NCBI GenBank assembly: GCA_945903445.1
Contig: CAMDNZ010000018.1
Span: forward strand, 1-55,345
Source: Bordetella parapertussis
Lineage (GTDB): Bacteria; Pseudomonadota; Gammaproteobacteria; Burkholderiales; Burkholderiaceae_B
Direction of reading: 5' to 3'
DNA: 55,345 nucleotides
Shown here: piece after piece, positions 1 through 9,050 of the stretch
How the letters are laid out: each line of letters opens with the position of its first letter
Position numbering within the stretch: position 1 is the stretch's first letter
Notes under the pieces: model-generated
The model's input: the letters and a program-made list of their open reading frames with translations, nothing else
Databases searched by the model: none
Told to the model about the DNA's origin: nothing
Position numbers and translations under genes: made by a program

Positions 1-1
1 C

Positions 2-214
2 AGAAACCTAGTTTCGAAAAACCCAAACGACTACCGAGTGCACCCGCCCACCGCCACTCTCCTACCCCAACTCATCAAGTCCATAGCGAGCCTACAGACA
101 CTTGTCGAACGTGAACCCGAGATACTAAGCAGCAGAGCCAAACACATACTTAAACTGTGCAATCAATTTGTTCTCAAGCCGCATTCGACAAAAGAGATAA
201 CACATGCGCTTTGA
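2..214 (+). CDS. C-terminal end of an unknown protein (cut by window edge)
   Basis: An open frame runs from base 2 to a TGA at 212-214 and gives about 70 residues of a truncated protein. The visible part is polar and probably alpha-helical, with no membrane segment and no motif I recognise. Its stop lies 11 bases inside the next gene, whose ATG is at 204, which is typical of translational coupling. The two were therefore probably one operon with the ABC exporter gene that follows. ABC exporters of small modified peptides often sit beside their maturation enzymes, so this could be such an enzyme, but nothing in these 70 residues shows it. The frame is open without a recognisable domain, so confidence is moderate. 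Confidence 0.45.
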   Translation, partial: RNLVSKNPNDYRVHPPTATLLPQLIKSIASLQTLVEREPEILSSRAKHILKLCNQFVLKPHSTKEITHAL

Positions 215-1558
215 TATCGGAATATTCATCAATCGATATACCTGGCTAACACTGGCATGTATCGTCAGCCAACAAGCGCTAGTCGCATCCGGCACCTATT
301 TTTTGACTCGACTAATGCAATCATTTCAAACCAGCGCACCATTTCAATCCTGGTTATATGCGTACTGTTTTGTCATGTTGATTCCCTACATCCCTGGCAG
401 TTTGAGTTACATTTAATTGCAACGCTGGACCAACGAAGTTCACACCCGCTATGTGATGCATGCATTAATCACAATGCAGGGCTGGCGAGGAAAACGTACC
501 GACCAGAATCGACAATCTTTCACCCAGACAATGGTAGGAAAGCAAGCACTCACTTTAATCACAGAAGCACTGAACTTCAGCCACGGATTTGCCGATTTTC
601 TAGCCAGCAGCCTTTTTAACGTGGTGGTCATGGCAATACTGCTGCCTGGCGACCTGGCTATTGGCTATGCCATTAGCATGGCGGCATGCACAGTGACGCT
701 TCTACTGCTTAGGCGGCCGGTGGAAAGGCTGGCAATCGAGCAAGAACGCCATCAAATCGACCTTGCAACGCATTTGACCAACGCATGGGACAACACAACG
801 ATCGGCAATGCTCACAATCACGCGTGTTGGTTGGCAGGCCACAAAGAAAATGGAGCACGCTACTACCGGGCTGCGATTCGTTTGGAAGCAACACAAGCAG
901 CGGGCAACATTCTCTGTTGGCCGCATTAATGCTGTTACCCAGCATCTATCTGATTATTTCAACACTGAACGAACCCAGCTTGATGCCCGCGGTGGGCGCC
1001 GCCTTGATAGCGAACCTAACTCGAATATTTCGCGTTTTAAGCGGCATGACTGCCGTGGTCAATCAGGCCATCGCGTGCGGCGCAGTCATGGCGCGGGCAC
1101 GCGTATTGTTCGACGGGTGGCCCACGCGACAGGAAGACCACACGCTCGAAACCACCCATAAACTGGCCTCGGCATTGACGATCAACGGTGAACCCGTAAG
1201 TGCCCTGCACGATGCAATGGCACTTCTATCGATGCGAAGCGTAGGTCGATACACGATCCGTGCCCCCAACGGCGCAGGCAAAACAAGCTTCATGAAGGCG
1301 CTGAAGTTCAAGCTAGGCGACCGTGGGTTTTACCTGCCCGCTCATACGCAAGGGCTAGCTTGGGAGGCAGACTTGAACGGCTTATCGACTGGACAACGAA
1401 TGGTCAGTCACTTAGAAGAAATTAAAACGCTGCCGGATGTCACCCACATCCTGCTGGACGAATGGGACGCGAATCTCGACGACCAAAACACCGCGCTGTT
1501 CGACCGACAGTTGGATGCCACGTCTAAGACGAAGGTGATTGTCGAGGTTCGCCATTAG
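204..1558 (+). pseudogene. Broken ABC exporter (membrane plus ATPase domain)
   Basis: Read as one gene this encodes a half-size ABC exporter of about 450 residues: membrane helices first (residues about 12-300), then a nucleotide-binding domain. The ATPase part shows a Walker A (APNGAGKTS), a signature-like LSTGQ and a Walker B (HILLDEWDANLD). The gene is interrupted twice. There is an in-frame TAA at 414-416, after which the same frame stays open to 929. A frameshift near 912-918 then moves the reading into the frame that runs to 1558, with hydrophobic sequence continuing smoothly across it. The spacing from Walker A to the signature is only about 45 residues, against roughly 100 in usual ABC ATPases, so the domain is unusually compact. 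The substrate is unknown. Both lesions are visible in the bases; a sequencing error could explain one of them but hardly both. Confidence 0.75.
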
Positions 1559-1640
1559 TTCATTAAGGAAAGCGATGAACGACCGCTATAATCGTTTTTT
1601 ACTACCCCACTGCCGATGCGATTGCTAGTATCGGCCACGC

Positions 1641-1670
1641 AAACAAAAAGGGCCAGCCTTACGCTGACCC
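1641..1670 (-). terminator. Intrinsic terminator after tRNA-Val
   Basis: On the minus strand the 8-base arms GGGTCAGC and GCTGGCCC (1670-1663 and 1657-1650) pair with one G-U wobble around a 5-base loop. A T-rich run follows at 1649-1641. It lies about 57 bases beyond the tRNA 3' end in the direction of its transcription. Confidence 0.75.
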
Positions 1671-1726
1671 TGGATGCCGCTTAAATCATCGATCAAGCAG
1701 TGAATTCGATTAAGCAGTGAATTCTT

Positions 1727-1801
1727 TGGTGGGCGGTACAAGTTTCGAACTTGTGACCCCTGCCGTGTGAAGGCAGTGCTCTACCACTGAGCTAACCGCC
1801 C
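1727..1801 (-). tRNA. tRNA-Val (anticodon CAC)
   Basis: On the minus strand the sequence folds as a full cloverleaf. The acceptor arms GGGCGGT and ACCGCCC pair, the D arm contains AGCTCAGTGGTAGAGC, and the anticodon stem CTGCC/GGCAG encloses the loop TTCACAC. The T arm contains GTTCGAA. The anticodon CAC reads GUG (valine). The CCA end is encoded (1727-1729). A terminator lies downstream and dnaQ lies upstream on the same strand. Confidence 0.95.
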
Positions 1802-1839
1802 AAAGAGAAAAAGATTCTAGCACGCACATTTCAGCGACG

Positions 1840-2571
1840 TCAACCTGACGCCGGTGTTTGCTCGAGCACGGGATCGTATTGGCGCCACACTGCCGCACCA
1901 GCTGCTTTGTCCAGATCGGCCAGATACGAGGCATGTGCGGCCAACTCATCAGCGCTGGCCGACTGCACGCGCAGCACAGCGGGATTGAACCCACCCAGCA
2001 CGCTTACCCCCGTCGCCGGGCCGGCGTTGGCATCGTCCAGGTCCATCATCAAACCTTCCTGGCCACGCGTCATGGCCAGCCAGACTTCGGCCAGCAACTG
2101 CGAGTCCAACAAGGCCCCGTGCAAAGTCCGGTGGGCATTTGAAATGCCATAGCGATCGCACAGCGCATCCAGGGAATTGCGCTTGCCCGGATGCAGCGTG
2201 CGCGCCTCCATCAACGAGTCGGTAATCGTGCACAAGCCAGACAGCGGCCCCTTACCCACCCGGGCGAGCTCGGCATCCAAAAACTTCACGTCAAAAGACG
2301 CGTTATGGATGATCAGTTCGGCCCCGGTCACGAACGCCAGAAACTCGTCGGCGATCTGCTCGAACCGTGGCTTGTCCGACAAAAACTCGGTGGTCAAGCC
2401 ATGCACCGCCAACGCCTCGGGGTCGCTATCGCGATCCGCATTCAAATACATATGCAGGTTGCGACCGCTGGTCGCACGGCCCAGTAATTCGACACAGCCA
2501 ATTTCGACGATCCGGTGACCCTGATGCGGGTCCAGGCCGGTTGTTTCAGTATCCAGAATAATTTGACGCAT
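1840..2571 (-). CDS. dnaQ: DNA polymerase III epsilon subunit (3'-5' proofreading exonuclease)
   Basis: Encodes the proofreading subunit of the replicative polymerase, which removes mispaired 3' nucleotides. The protein of 243 residues has the DEDDh exonuclease motifs: DTETTG (Asp7, Glu9) at the start, a second motif around residues 88-101 (HNASFDVKFLD), and HGALLDSQLL near 150 with the catalytic His and last Asp. The C-terminal tail that binds the polymerase alpha subunit is present. I chose the ATG at 2571 because DnaQ proteins begin just before the first motif and because TAAGG lies 6 bases ahead of it. That TAA is also the stop of the upstream RND pump gene, so dnaQ is placed to be translated after the pump gene. 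Confidence 0.95.
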   Translation of the reverse strand: MRQIILDTETTGLDPHQGHRIVEIGCVELLGRATSGRNLHMYLNADRDSDPEALAVHGLTTEFLSDKPRFEQIADEFLAFVTGAELIIHNASFDVKFLDAELARVGKGPLSGLCTITDSLMEARTLHPGKRNSLDALCDRYGISNAHRTLHGALLDSQLLAEVWLAMTRGQEGLMMDLDDANAGPATGVSVLGGFNPAVLRVQSASADELAAHASYLADLDKAAGAAVWRQYDPVLEQTPASG

Positions 2572-2578
2572 AGCAGCC

Positions 2579-5500
2579 TTAGCAGCGGTCGCGCTTGGCA
2601 ATCAGCGTGTAGGCGACCGGGACGACATACAAAGTCAACAGTGTACCCAGTGTCAGCCCCCCTACCAGCACCCAGCCGATCTGACTGCGCGATTCGGCCC
2701 CAGCACCGGTGGCCAGTGCCAGCGGCACCACCCCCAGCACCATCGCGCCCGTAGTCATCAGAATGGGGCGTAAACGTTGCTCGGCGGCTTCGCAGACCGC
2801 ATCCCTTTTGTTGCGACCCTGGTCACGTAGCTGATTGGCAAATTCGACGATCAAAATGCCGTGCTTGGTGATCAGGCCCACCAAAGTAATCAAGCCGATC
2901 TGGCTGTAGATAGACAGCGTGCCGCCCGAGGCCCACAGCGCCAACATGGCGCCGGCCATCGACAGCGGCACCGACATCATGATGATCAGCGGATGCCGCC
3001 AACTTTCGAATTGCGCAGCCAACACCAAGTAAATGAAGGCCAGCGCCATGGTGAAAATCAGATAAATGCTGCCCGACGTATTGCGAAACTCGCGCGACTG
3101 CCCATCGACATCAGTCACGACCGTATTGGGTAGAACTTCTGACGCAACGGTTTGCATATGGCTCAACACCTGCCCCAAGCCATAGCCCGGTGCCACCGCC
3201 GCCTCGACTTTCACGGCACGCAGCCGATTGAAGTGATTCAGCGATTGCGGCGACACGCCCTCCTCCACGGTCAGCAAATTATCCAACTGCACCATGCTGC
3301 CATCGCGTGCCCGCACGTAGATATCGCTGATGTCGGCCGTATTGGCCCGGTCACCCGGCGCAACTTGTACGATCACGTCATACTGCTCGCCTTCGTCCTT
3401 GTAGCGCGTCACCTGCCGACCGCCCAACATGGTTTCCAAGGTCCGCCCCACCGTGTCGACATCGGCACCCACAGCGGCAACGCGCTCGCGATCCAAACGC
3501 ACCCGAAGCTCAGGCGTGTTCAATCGCAAGTCGGTATCCAGGTTCACTAGCCCAGGATAATCGCGCAAGGCGCCGACGAACGTGTCGACCAGTTTGGCCA
3601 GCTCGGGATACGGCGCCTGGCTCATGATCACGAATTCGACTGGCTTCGAGCGCGAACTCTGGCCCAGCGACGCCGGATTGTTGGCCACTGCACGAATACC
3701 CGGCACGGACGCGAACAACGGACGCAAGGACTCGGCAATTTCTTGCTGAGTCCGACTTCGCTCTTCCCATGGTTTCAGGCGCAGGATTGCAGTACCGTCG
3801 GTAACGGTGGGTTGACCCACGGTGAGCTGCGTACCAGCAGCCTCTTCGATCTTGTCGTAGAAGCGCTGAATCTGCTGCATATTCTCGTCGGTGTACGCGG
3901 GCGTCGAACCTTCGGGCGCCGAGATGATGCCGAACACCACGCCACGATCCTCCACGGGTGCTAACTCGCTTTGCACGACGGCAAACAGTACGCCACCGCC
4001 CACGGCCACCACGCCCGCCAGAATCAATACGCCGGCCCGCCAGCGCAATGCCGTGCCCAGGCTTCGGCGATACCCAGAACCCAGGGCGTTGAGCCAGCGC
4101 TCGATCATTACATAGGCGCGATGATGATTGGGCTGGTGGCGCAACAAGACGCTGCACATCATGGGCGTCAGCGTCAACGCGACAAAACCCGACACCACCA
4201 CAGCGCCCGCCAGTGCCAGCGCAAACTCGATGAACAAGCGGCCGGTGCGCCCGGTGGCAAACGCCAAGGGTGCATAAACAGTCACCAGCGTGAGTGTCAT
4301 GGCCACGACGGCAAACCCGATCTCGCGCGAACCTTGCATGGCCGCTTCACGCCGCGGCATGCCGTTTTCGATATGCCGATAGACGTTTTCCAGAACGACG
4401 ATGGCGTCGTCTACCACCAAACCGATGGCCAACACCATCGCCAACAATGTCAGCGTATTGATCGAAAAACCGAACAAATACATCAGCCCGCAGGCCCCCA
4501 CGAGCGAGAAAGGAATCGTGACGATGGGAATAATGCTGGCGCGCACATTGCGCAGAAAAAAGAAAATCACCAGCACCACCAGCACGATGGCTTCGACGAT
4601 AGTGGTGAACACCGCATCGATCGAACGCTCGATGAATACCGAAGTGTCGTAGGCGATGGTCAGCTTCATGCCAGCCGGTAAAGACGGGTTGATGAGATCG
4701 ATTTCCTTACGTGCGGCAAGCGACAAGTCCAGCGGGTTGGCCGTGGATTGTTTGGTGATGCCGATGTTGATGGCGGGCTTGCCATTGAAGCGCGACAGGA
4801 TGCGTTCGGTACTAGGCGCGATAGCGACTGTGGCCACATCGCGCATACGTACCGGATAGCCATCGACTCGCGCCAGAACGATGTTTTCGAATTGCGCGGG
4901 CGTTTGTAGATCGGTGGACGAAACCACGGTGAACTCGCGTGCCCTCGACTCGATTCGTCCGGCAGGAATCTCGACGTTCTGACGGGTCAGCGCCGTCTCG
5001 ACGTCCTGAACCGTCAAGCTAAACGCTGCCAGTTTGTCGCGATCGACATACATCCGCATCGAGGGCAGCCGTTCGCCATACACCCGCACCTCGGCAGCCC
5101 CCGGCAGCACCGACAATCGCGTCTTGATATAGCGCTGGATGTAATCGGAGGTTTGCACCACGGAATACTCGCCCGATTCGACAGCGATGTTGATCACCGC
5201 CTGTGTATCGGCCTCGACCTTGGAGATAATGGGTTCATCGACCTCGTCGGGCAAAAAGCGCCGGGCCCGGGATACTTTGTCGCGCACATCGGCGGCGGCC
5301 GCTTCCGGATCGCGGTCGAGGTTGAACTTGATGTTGATCAGGCTGCGCTCGGAGCGGCTGCGCGAGGTCATCACATCGACGCCCTCGATACCGGCCAGCT
5401 GATCTTCCAGCGGTTTGGTGACTTGCGACTCGATCACCTCGGGCGAGGCACCGCGATAGGTCGTATCCACCGATACGATAGGCACGTCGATGCGCGGATA

Positions 5501-5608
5501 CTCGCGCACGGTCAGCCGCGAATAAGAAATCAAGCCGATCAGCACGATGATCAGCGACAGCACGGTGGCGAACACCGGGCGATTGATACAAGTCTCGGAA
5601 ATACGCAT
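2579..5608 (-). CDS. RND multidrug efflux pump, inner-membrane transporter
   Basis: A 1009-residue proton-driven pump of the HAE1 (AcrB/MexF) family. It exports drugs or other amphiphilic compounds from the inner membrane and periplasm through an outer-membrane channel. The N-terminal helix (about residues 12-30) is followed by a large periplasmic porter region, six helices (about 335-540), a second periplasmic region and six further helices (about 850-1005), the normal internal duplication. The fourth-helix motif GLVVDDAIVVLENV carries the paired aspartates of the proton relay. The length fits the family. The adaptor gene lies 9 bases upstream, so the two are one operon. No outer-membrane channel gene or TetR repressor lies beside it, so it probably borrows a shared TolC/OprM-type channel. 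The substrate cannot be read from sequence. Confidence 0.92.
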   Translation of the reverse strand: MRISETCINRPVFATVLSLIIVLIGLISYSRLTVREYPRIDVPIVSVDTTYRGASPEVIESQVTKPLEDQLAGIEGVDVMTSRSRSERSLINIKFNLDRDPEAAAADVRDKVSRARRFLPDEVDEPIISKVEADTQAVINIAVESGEYSVVQTSDYIQRYIKTRLSVLPGAAEVRVYGERLPSMRMYVDRDKLAAFSLTVQDVETALTRQNVEIPAGRIESRAREFTVVSSTDLQTPAQFENIVLARVDGYPVRMRDVATVAIAPSTERILSRFNGKPAINIGITKQSTANPLDLSLAARKEIDLINPSLPAGMKLTIAYDTSVFIERSIDAVFTTIVEAIVLVVLVIFFFLRNVRASIIPIVTIPFSLVGACGLMYLFGFSINTLTLLAMVLAIGLVVDDAIVVLENVYRHIENGMPRREAAMQGSREIGFAVVAMTLTLVTVYAPLAFATGRTGRLFIEFALALAGAVVVSGFVALTLTPMMCSVLLRHQPNHHRAYVMIERWLNALGSGYRRSLGTALRWRAGVLILAGVVAVGGGVLFAVVQSELAPVEDRGVVFGIISAPEGSTPAYTDENMQQIQRFYDKIEEAAGTQLTVGQPTVTDGTAILRLKPWEERSRTQQEIAESLRPLFASVPGIRAVANNPASLGQSSRSKPVEFVIMSQAPYPELAKLVDTFVGALRDYPGLVNLDTDLRLNTPELRVRLDRERVAAVGADVDTVGRTLETMLGGRQVTRYKDEGEQYDVIVQVAPGDRANTADISDIYVRARDGSMVQLDNLLTVEEGVSPQSLNHFNRLRAVKVEAAVAPGYGLGQVLSHMQTVASEVLPNTVVTDVDGQSREFRNTSGSIYLIFTMALAFIYLVLAAQFESWRHPLIIMMSVPLSMAGAMLALWASGGTLSIYSQIGLITLVGLITKHGILIVEFANQLRDQGRNKRDAVCEAAEQRLRPILMTTGAMVLGVVPLALATGAGAESRSQIGWVLVGGLTLGTLLTLYVVPVAYTLIAKRDRC

Positions 5609-5617
5609 GGATTGCCG

Positions 5618-6715
5618 TCAGACGCCGGGCGCCAGCGGCTCGACCGGCCCGCCGTCAATCACGCGCTGCAAGCCGGACACCACCACTCGGTCGCCGTCGG
5701 CCAGACCTTTCACGATTTCGACCTGACCGTCGCGCCGCTCGCCGATATTCACTTGAACCCGATGGGCCACGCCGTCGACCACGCGAAACACATACTGAGT
5801 CTCGCCCGACGGCGCGAGCGCTGCCTCCGGCACTAACAAGGCCGGTTCGGAACTGAACACCAACTGCACCCGTACGAACATGCCGGCGCGTAACTGCCCA
5901 TCGGCATTACCGACCGTTGCACGCAACAGAACCGATCGCCCCCCCGCATCGACCACCGGACTGACGGCATAGACCTTGCCCGTGCGCTCGGCACCGCCTA
6001 GCGCATCGACGCGCAAGCTCAAGCCTTGGCCGACCGCCAGACGAGGCAAATACATCTCCGGCACGCGAAAATCCACTTTGAGCGGATCGACAGCCACCAG
6101 CGGTGCAATATCCTGACCCGCATTGACGTAATCGCCGACGGACACGGCGCGCAAACCCACCATGCCATCGAATGGCGCGCGAATCGTCATCTTGTCCAAG
6201 CGGGCCTGCGCCAACGCCGCGTTCGCCTGCTGCGCCTGCAAACTGCTTCCAACCTCGTCACGGGCCTGCTGGCTCACAAACCCTTGCTGCTGCAAGGACG
6301 CCGACCGCCGGTACTGGCTCTGCGCCAATGCCAGATTGGCTCTCGCCTGCGCCAACTCGGCCCGGGGAACCGCATCGTCTAACACGACCAATACTTGTCC
6401 GGCTCGCACCATCGTGCCTTCATCGAATGCCAAACGCTGAATACGGCCGGCCACTTCCGGGCGCACGACGACCGACTCGTCCGATCGTAAACTCCCCACC
6501 GCATTGACACCGCGGGCGAATGGGATACGCCGGGCGTCGGCCAACGCCACGCTGACGGCAGTCGCACTACGCGGCACGGCATCGGAGGTCGCAGCTGACG
6601 ACCGCTGCGACGCCGACGATGTCGGCGCACTCAACCAGCGCGCGCCGCCCCAGGCGCCAGCCGCGGCAGCGGTCACGGCCACCAGGGCAATACCTAATAC
6701 TTTGGAAATGTTCAT
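5618..6715 (-). CDS. RND efflux periplasmic adaptor (membrane fusion protein)
   Basis: The periplasmic adaptor that joins the RND pump encoded next to it to an outer-membrane channel. From the ATG at 6713-6715 it is about 365 residues. It has an N-terminal hydrophobic segment (MNISKVLGIALVAVTAAAAG), a biotinyl-lipoyl-like half motif (GTMVRAGQVLVVLDD, about 95-110) and a short coiled-coil hairpin rich in Ala/Gln (about 115-165). The second lipoyl half (IRAPFDGMVGLRAVSVGDYV) and beta-barrel domains follow. A longer GTG start at 6757 is possible, but it adds only basic residues ahead of the signal segment and has no ribosome site. There is no lipobox cysteine, so it is anchored by its N-terminal helix or free in the periplasm. 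It is first in the operon with the pump. Confidence 0.9.
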   Translation of the reverse strand: MNISKVLGIALVAVTAAAAGAWGGARWLSAPTSSASQRSSAATSDAVPRSATAVSVALADARRIPFARGVNAVGSLRSDESVVVRPEVAGRIQRLAFDEGTMVRAGQVLVVLDDAVPRAELAQARANLALAQSQYRRSASLQQQGFVSQQARDEVGSSLQAQQANAALAQARLDKMTIRAPFDGMVGLRAVSVGDYVNAGQDIAPLVAVDPLKVDFRVPEMYLPRLAVGQGLSLRVDALGGAERTGKVYAVSPVVDAGGRSVLLRATVGNADGQLRAGMFVRVQLVFSSEPALLVPEAALAPSGETQYVFRVVDGVAHRVQVNIGERRDGQVEIVKGLADGDRVVVSGLQRVIDGGPVEPLAPGV

Positions 6716-6765
6716 GGCCCGCGGGATGTCTCGGGCGACCCTACGCGTACGGCCCACCCGAGAAA

Positions 6766-6797
6766 CAGTTAGTCTTACTGTAAGTCCGCAGACTGTA
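6766..6797. promoter_or_regulatory. Possible operator ahead of the efflux operon
   Basis: Ahead of the adaptor gene, ACTGTA occurs twice (6777-6782 and 6792-6797) at 15-base spacing. AGTCT (6771-6775) and AGACT (6790-6794) form an inverted pair. Such repeats are common in operators of efflux operons. No regulator gene is adjacent, so the assignment is only suggestive. Confidence 0.2.
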
Positions 6798-6826
6798 TCA
6801 CTCGGCGTGCTCAGGGAATAGGTCGA

Positions 6827-7819
6827 TTAACAGGGATGGCGTCCCAACTCGGCGTCCAAGGCGGCGGCCAAACCCATCAAACTCGGTTGCGGCGCCTCGA
6901 TGACATAGGTCGCAATAGTGCCCAGATAACCCGCGAATCGCCCTTTGTCTTCGAACCGCTCGCGAAAAGGCGAGGCCGCAAAGGCCGCGCCGAAACGAGG
7001 CACGATGCCACCGCCGATATACACCCCGCCCAGCGCGCCCAGCACCAGCGCAACGTCGGCGGCGACGGTTCCCAGCAGCGCACAAAACAGGTCGATGGTC
7101 TGCGCACACAACACATCCTCACCGCTCAAGCCTCGCAAGGTGATCTGATCGGGTGCCAACGCCGCGCTATCGGCCATTTTTGCCTCAGCGTTTAAAAAAG
7201 CGTGAATGGCCGTCAAACCAGGACCCGACAGCACGCGTTCGGCCGATACGTGACCATAGCGTGCATGCAGGTGTTGACATAGCCGAACTTCCAAGGCATT
7301 GGCAGGCGCGAACCGGACGTGACCGCCTTCGCCCGGCACCGCGACCGGACCGCCGTGCGTCATGATCAGTGAAGATACGCCCAGGCCGGTTCCGGGGCCG
7401 ATCAGTACACGCGGTGCATGGGCGCGCACGACACCTGGCCCGATCTGGCGTAACGCTTCAGCCGGTAGTTGCGGCAAGGCGTAGGCCAATGCAGCAAAAT
7501 CGTTAATCACTCGCAAGCTGTCCCAACCTAACGCCACGCGCATGGCCTCGATGGAAAATGCCCAGTCGTGATTGGTCATTCGAACATCATCGCCCAGCAC
7601 CGGATTGGCGATGCCCACCGCGCCATGGCGCACGTCTGCCCCACCTAATCCATGCAGATAAGCGAGTACCGCCGCAAGCAGCGAAGCGTGGGCGGCGGTA
7701 GGTGTGACCTGAACGTGTTCGATACGCCCAGCGCCCGTTTGTAACGCCAGGCGGACATTGGTGCCGCCGACGTCTGCCAACAGACGCGGGCGACTATCGC
7801 TACTGCGTTTGATATACAT
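6827..7819 (-). CDS. glk: Glucokinase (ROK-independent, Glk family)
   Basis: Phosphorylates glucose to glucose 6-phosphate with ATP. The 330-residue protein shows the family signatures: the phosphate-binding LLADVGGTNVRLAL (13-26), the sugar-binding VINDFAALAYAL with catalytic Asp about 107, the adenosine-binding GPGTGLG (141-147) and GEGGH (163-167). The length fits bacterial Glk (about 320-335). Its start overlaps the end of pgl by 20 bases on the same strand, so the two are co-transcribed. This places glucose phosphorylation and 6-phosphogluconolactone hydrolysis in one unit feeding the Entner-Doudoroff or pentose-phosphate route. It is not fused to a HexR-type regulator domain, as it is in some Burkholderia. 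Confidence 0.93.
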   Translation of the reverse strand: MYIKRSSDSRPRLLADVGGTNVRLALQTGAGRIEHVQVTPTAAHASLLAAVLAYLHGLGGADVRHGAVGIANPVLGDDVRMTNHDWAFSIEAMRVALGWDSLRVINDFAALAYALPQLPAEALRQIGPGVVRAHAPRVLIGPGTGLGVSSLIMTHGGPVAVPGEGGHVRFAPANALEVRLCQHLHARYGHVSAERVLSGPGLTAIHAFLNAEAKMADSAALAPDQITLRGLSGEDVLCAQTIDLFCALLGTVAADVALVLGALGGVYIGGGIVPRFGAAFAASPFRERFEDKGRFAGYLGTIATYVIEAPQPSLMGLAAALDAELGRHPC

Positions 7820-8477
7820 CCAGCGCTACCCTCTCCTGATGCATCAGCAAGCTGATCGTCACGGCGGTAGTGGGCGCGCGACGAGCAGACTCGAACACCT
7901 CGAGTTTATCTGTCCCCGAGACGCTGAGAAAAACCTGGCGTGAACTCAGCATGGCCGACAAGTTCAGGCTGATGCGCCGCAGCGGCTCGCCTGGTGAACG
8001 CAGGGCCACATAGCCGGGTTCGGCACGCACCGACAACGCCACCTCCAATTCGTTGGAATCACCGGTGATGGCGGCCATCCGACCATCCTGCCCCATCCCC
8101 AAAACGACGACATCGGGTTGCGCGTAATAGGCGTTGGCTTGCTCGACGATCCGACGCGAACATCGGCCACCATCGACATTAATGGGTTCGAACAAGGCTT
8201 TGGCCGCCTGATCGCGCAGCAAAGTCTGCCGTAGCAAGCGTGCATGGCTGTCAAAACTGACCGAGGGCACGACATATTCGTCGGCCAACATGACAATCAC
8301 ACGCGACCAGTCCAGGCGCTCACGTGCCAAAGCCGTAAACATGGGCAGCGGCGGGCCGCCCGAAAAAGCCACTCGGATAGTGGGTACTTCTGCGAGACGT
8401 GCCCGCATATGCTGGGCGACTCGGTGCACCAGCGAATGGGTCATATCTGCGGCATTGCTGTATACGAATGTACGCAT
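7800..8477 (-). CDS. pgl: 6-phosphogluconolactonase
   Basis: Hydrolyses 6-phosphogluconolactone to 6-phosphogluconate, the second oxidative step after glucose 6-phosphate dehydrogenase. The 225-residue protein belongs to the NagB/SugarP isomerase-like fold. VAFSGGPPLPMF (about 36-47) is the phosphate loop, variant from the usual SGGSTP. MLADEYVVP (about 63-71) and LGMGQDGRMAAI (about 125-136) correspond to the family DER and GxGxDGHxASLFP regions. Here a Met-Ala-Ala run follows where His and Ser are typical, so the active-site loop is slightly divergent. It is first in a unit with glk. The ATG at 8477 is preceded by GGAGGAT, a strong ribosome site. Confidence 0.85.
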   Translation of the reverse strand: MRTFVYSNAADMTHSLVHRVAQHMRARLAEVPTIRVAFSGGPPLPMFTALARERLDWSRVIVMLADEYVVPSVSFDSHARLLRQTLLRDQAAKALFEPINVDGGRCSRRIVEQANAYYAQPDVVVLGMGQDGRMAAITGDSNELEVALSVRAEPGYVALRSPGEPLRRISLNLSAMLSSRQVFLSVSGTDKLEVFESARRAPTTAVTISLLMHQERVALDVYQTQ

Positions 8478-8550
8478 GGTTTATCCTCCTCCACTGAAAA
8501 TAGTAGAAGGCGCAAACCGTCCGATTGAAATACGACCGTATCATTTGGCC

Positions 8551-8564
8551 GTAATAGTAATTAC
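8551..8564. promoter_or_regulatory. Inverted repeat GTAAT-N4-ATTAC upstream of pgl-glk
   Basis: A perfect 5+5 inverted repeat with a 4-base spacer lies about 75 bases ahead of the pgl start. It resembles the arms of HexR operators (TGTAAT...ATTACA), which control glucose genes in other proteobacteria, but the spacer is one base longer and the outermost bases differ. A repressor binding here is plausible but unproven. Confidence 0.35.
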
Positions 8565-8597
8565 CCGTATAACTTTTAAACGAGCGAGTTCAAAGGC

Positions 8598-9044
8598 TTA
8601 ACAAGCGGTACGCACGCTGTCCACGCCAAGGTTGGCCAGCACATCGGCGCGTTCGTTGTTCACATCGCCACTGTGGCCACGCACCCAGCGCCAGCTCACG
8701 GTATGGCGATTGACTTGCTCATCCAACTGCTGCCAAAGGTCGGCGTTTTTCACCGGCTTCTTATCGGCAGTCATCCACCCACGCCGCTTCCAATTCTCCA
8801 ACCATTCGGTCATTCCCTTCATCACATACTGCGAATCGGTGTGAATGATCACCGTGCAAGGACGAGTCAACGCCCGCAACGCTTCAATGGGAGCAGTAAG
8901 CTCCATACGATTATTGGTGGTGACGGATTCGCCGCCATGGAGTGTTTTTTCGTGCTCGCCGCTCACGAGCAATGCACCCCATCCACCGGCACCAGGATTG
9001 CCCTTACATGCCCCATCGGTCCAGATATTTACTTCCGTCGTCAT
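8598..9044 (-). CDS. rnhA: Ribonuclease HI
   Basis: Cuts the RNA strand of RNA:DNA hybrids, removing R-loops and primers. The 148-residue protein has all acidic catalytic residues at the E. coli positions: Asp10 (WTDGAC), Glu48 (NRMELTAP), Asp70 (HTDSQYV) and Asp134 (ERADVLA), with His124 in VRGHSGD. The basic segment around 85-100 (WKRRGWMTADKKPVKN) is the substrate handle. The stop of the methyltransferase gene is 6 bases upstream on the same strand, so they form one unit. Length and motifs make this call secure. Confidence 0.97.
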   Translation of the reverse strand: MTTEVNIWTDGACKGNPGAGGWGALLVSGEHEKTLHGGESVTTNNRMELTAPIEALRALTRPCTVIIHTDSQYVMKGMTEWLENWKRRGWMTADKKPVKNADLWQQLDEQVNRHTVSWRWVRGHSGDVNNERADVLANLGVDSVRTAC

Positions 9045-9050
9045 CGAGTC

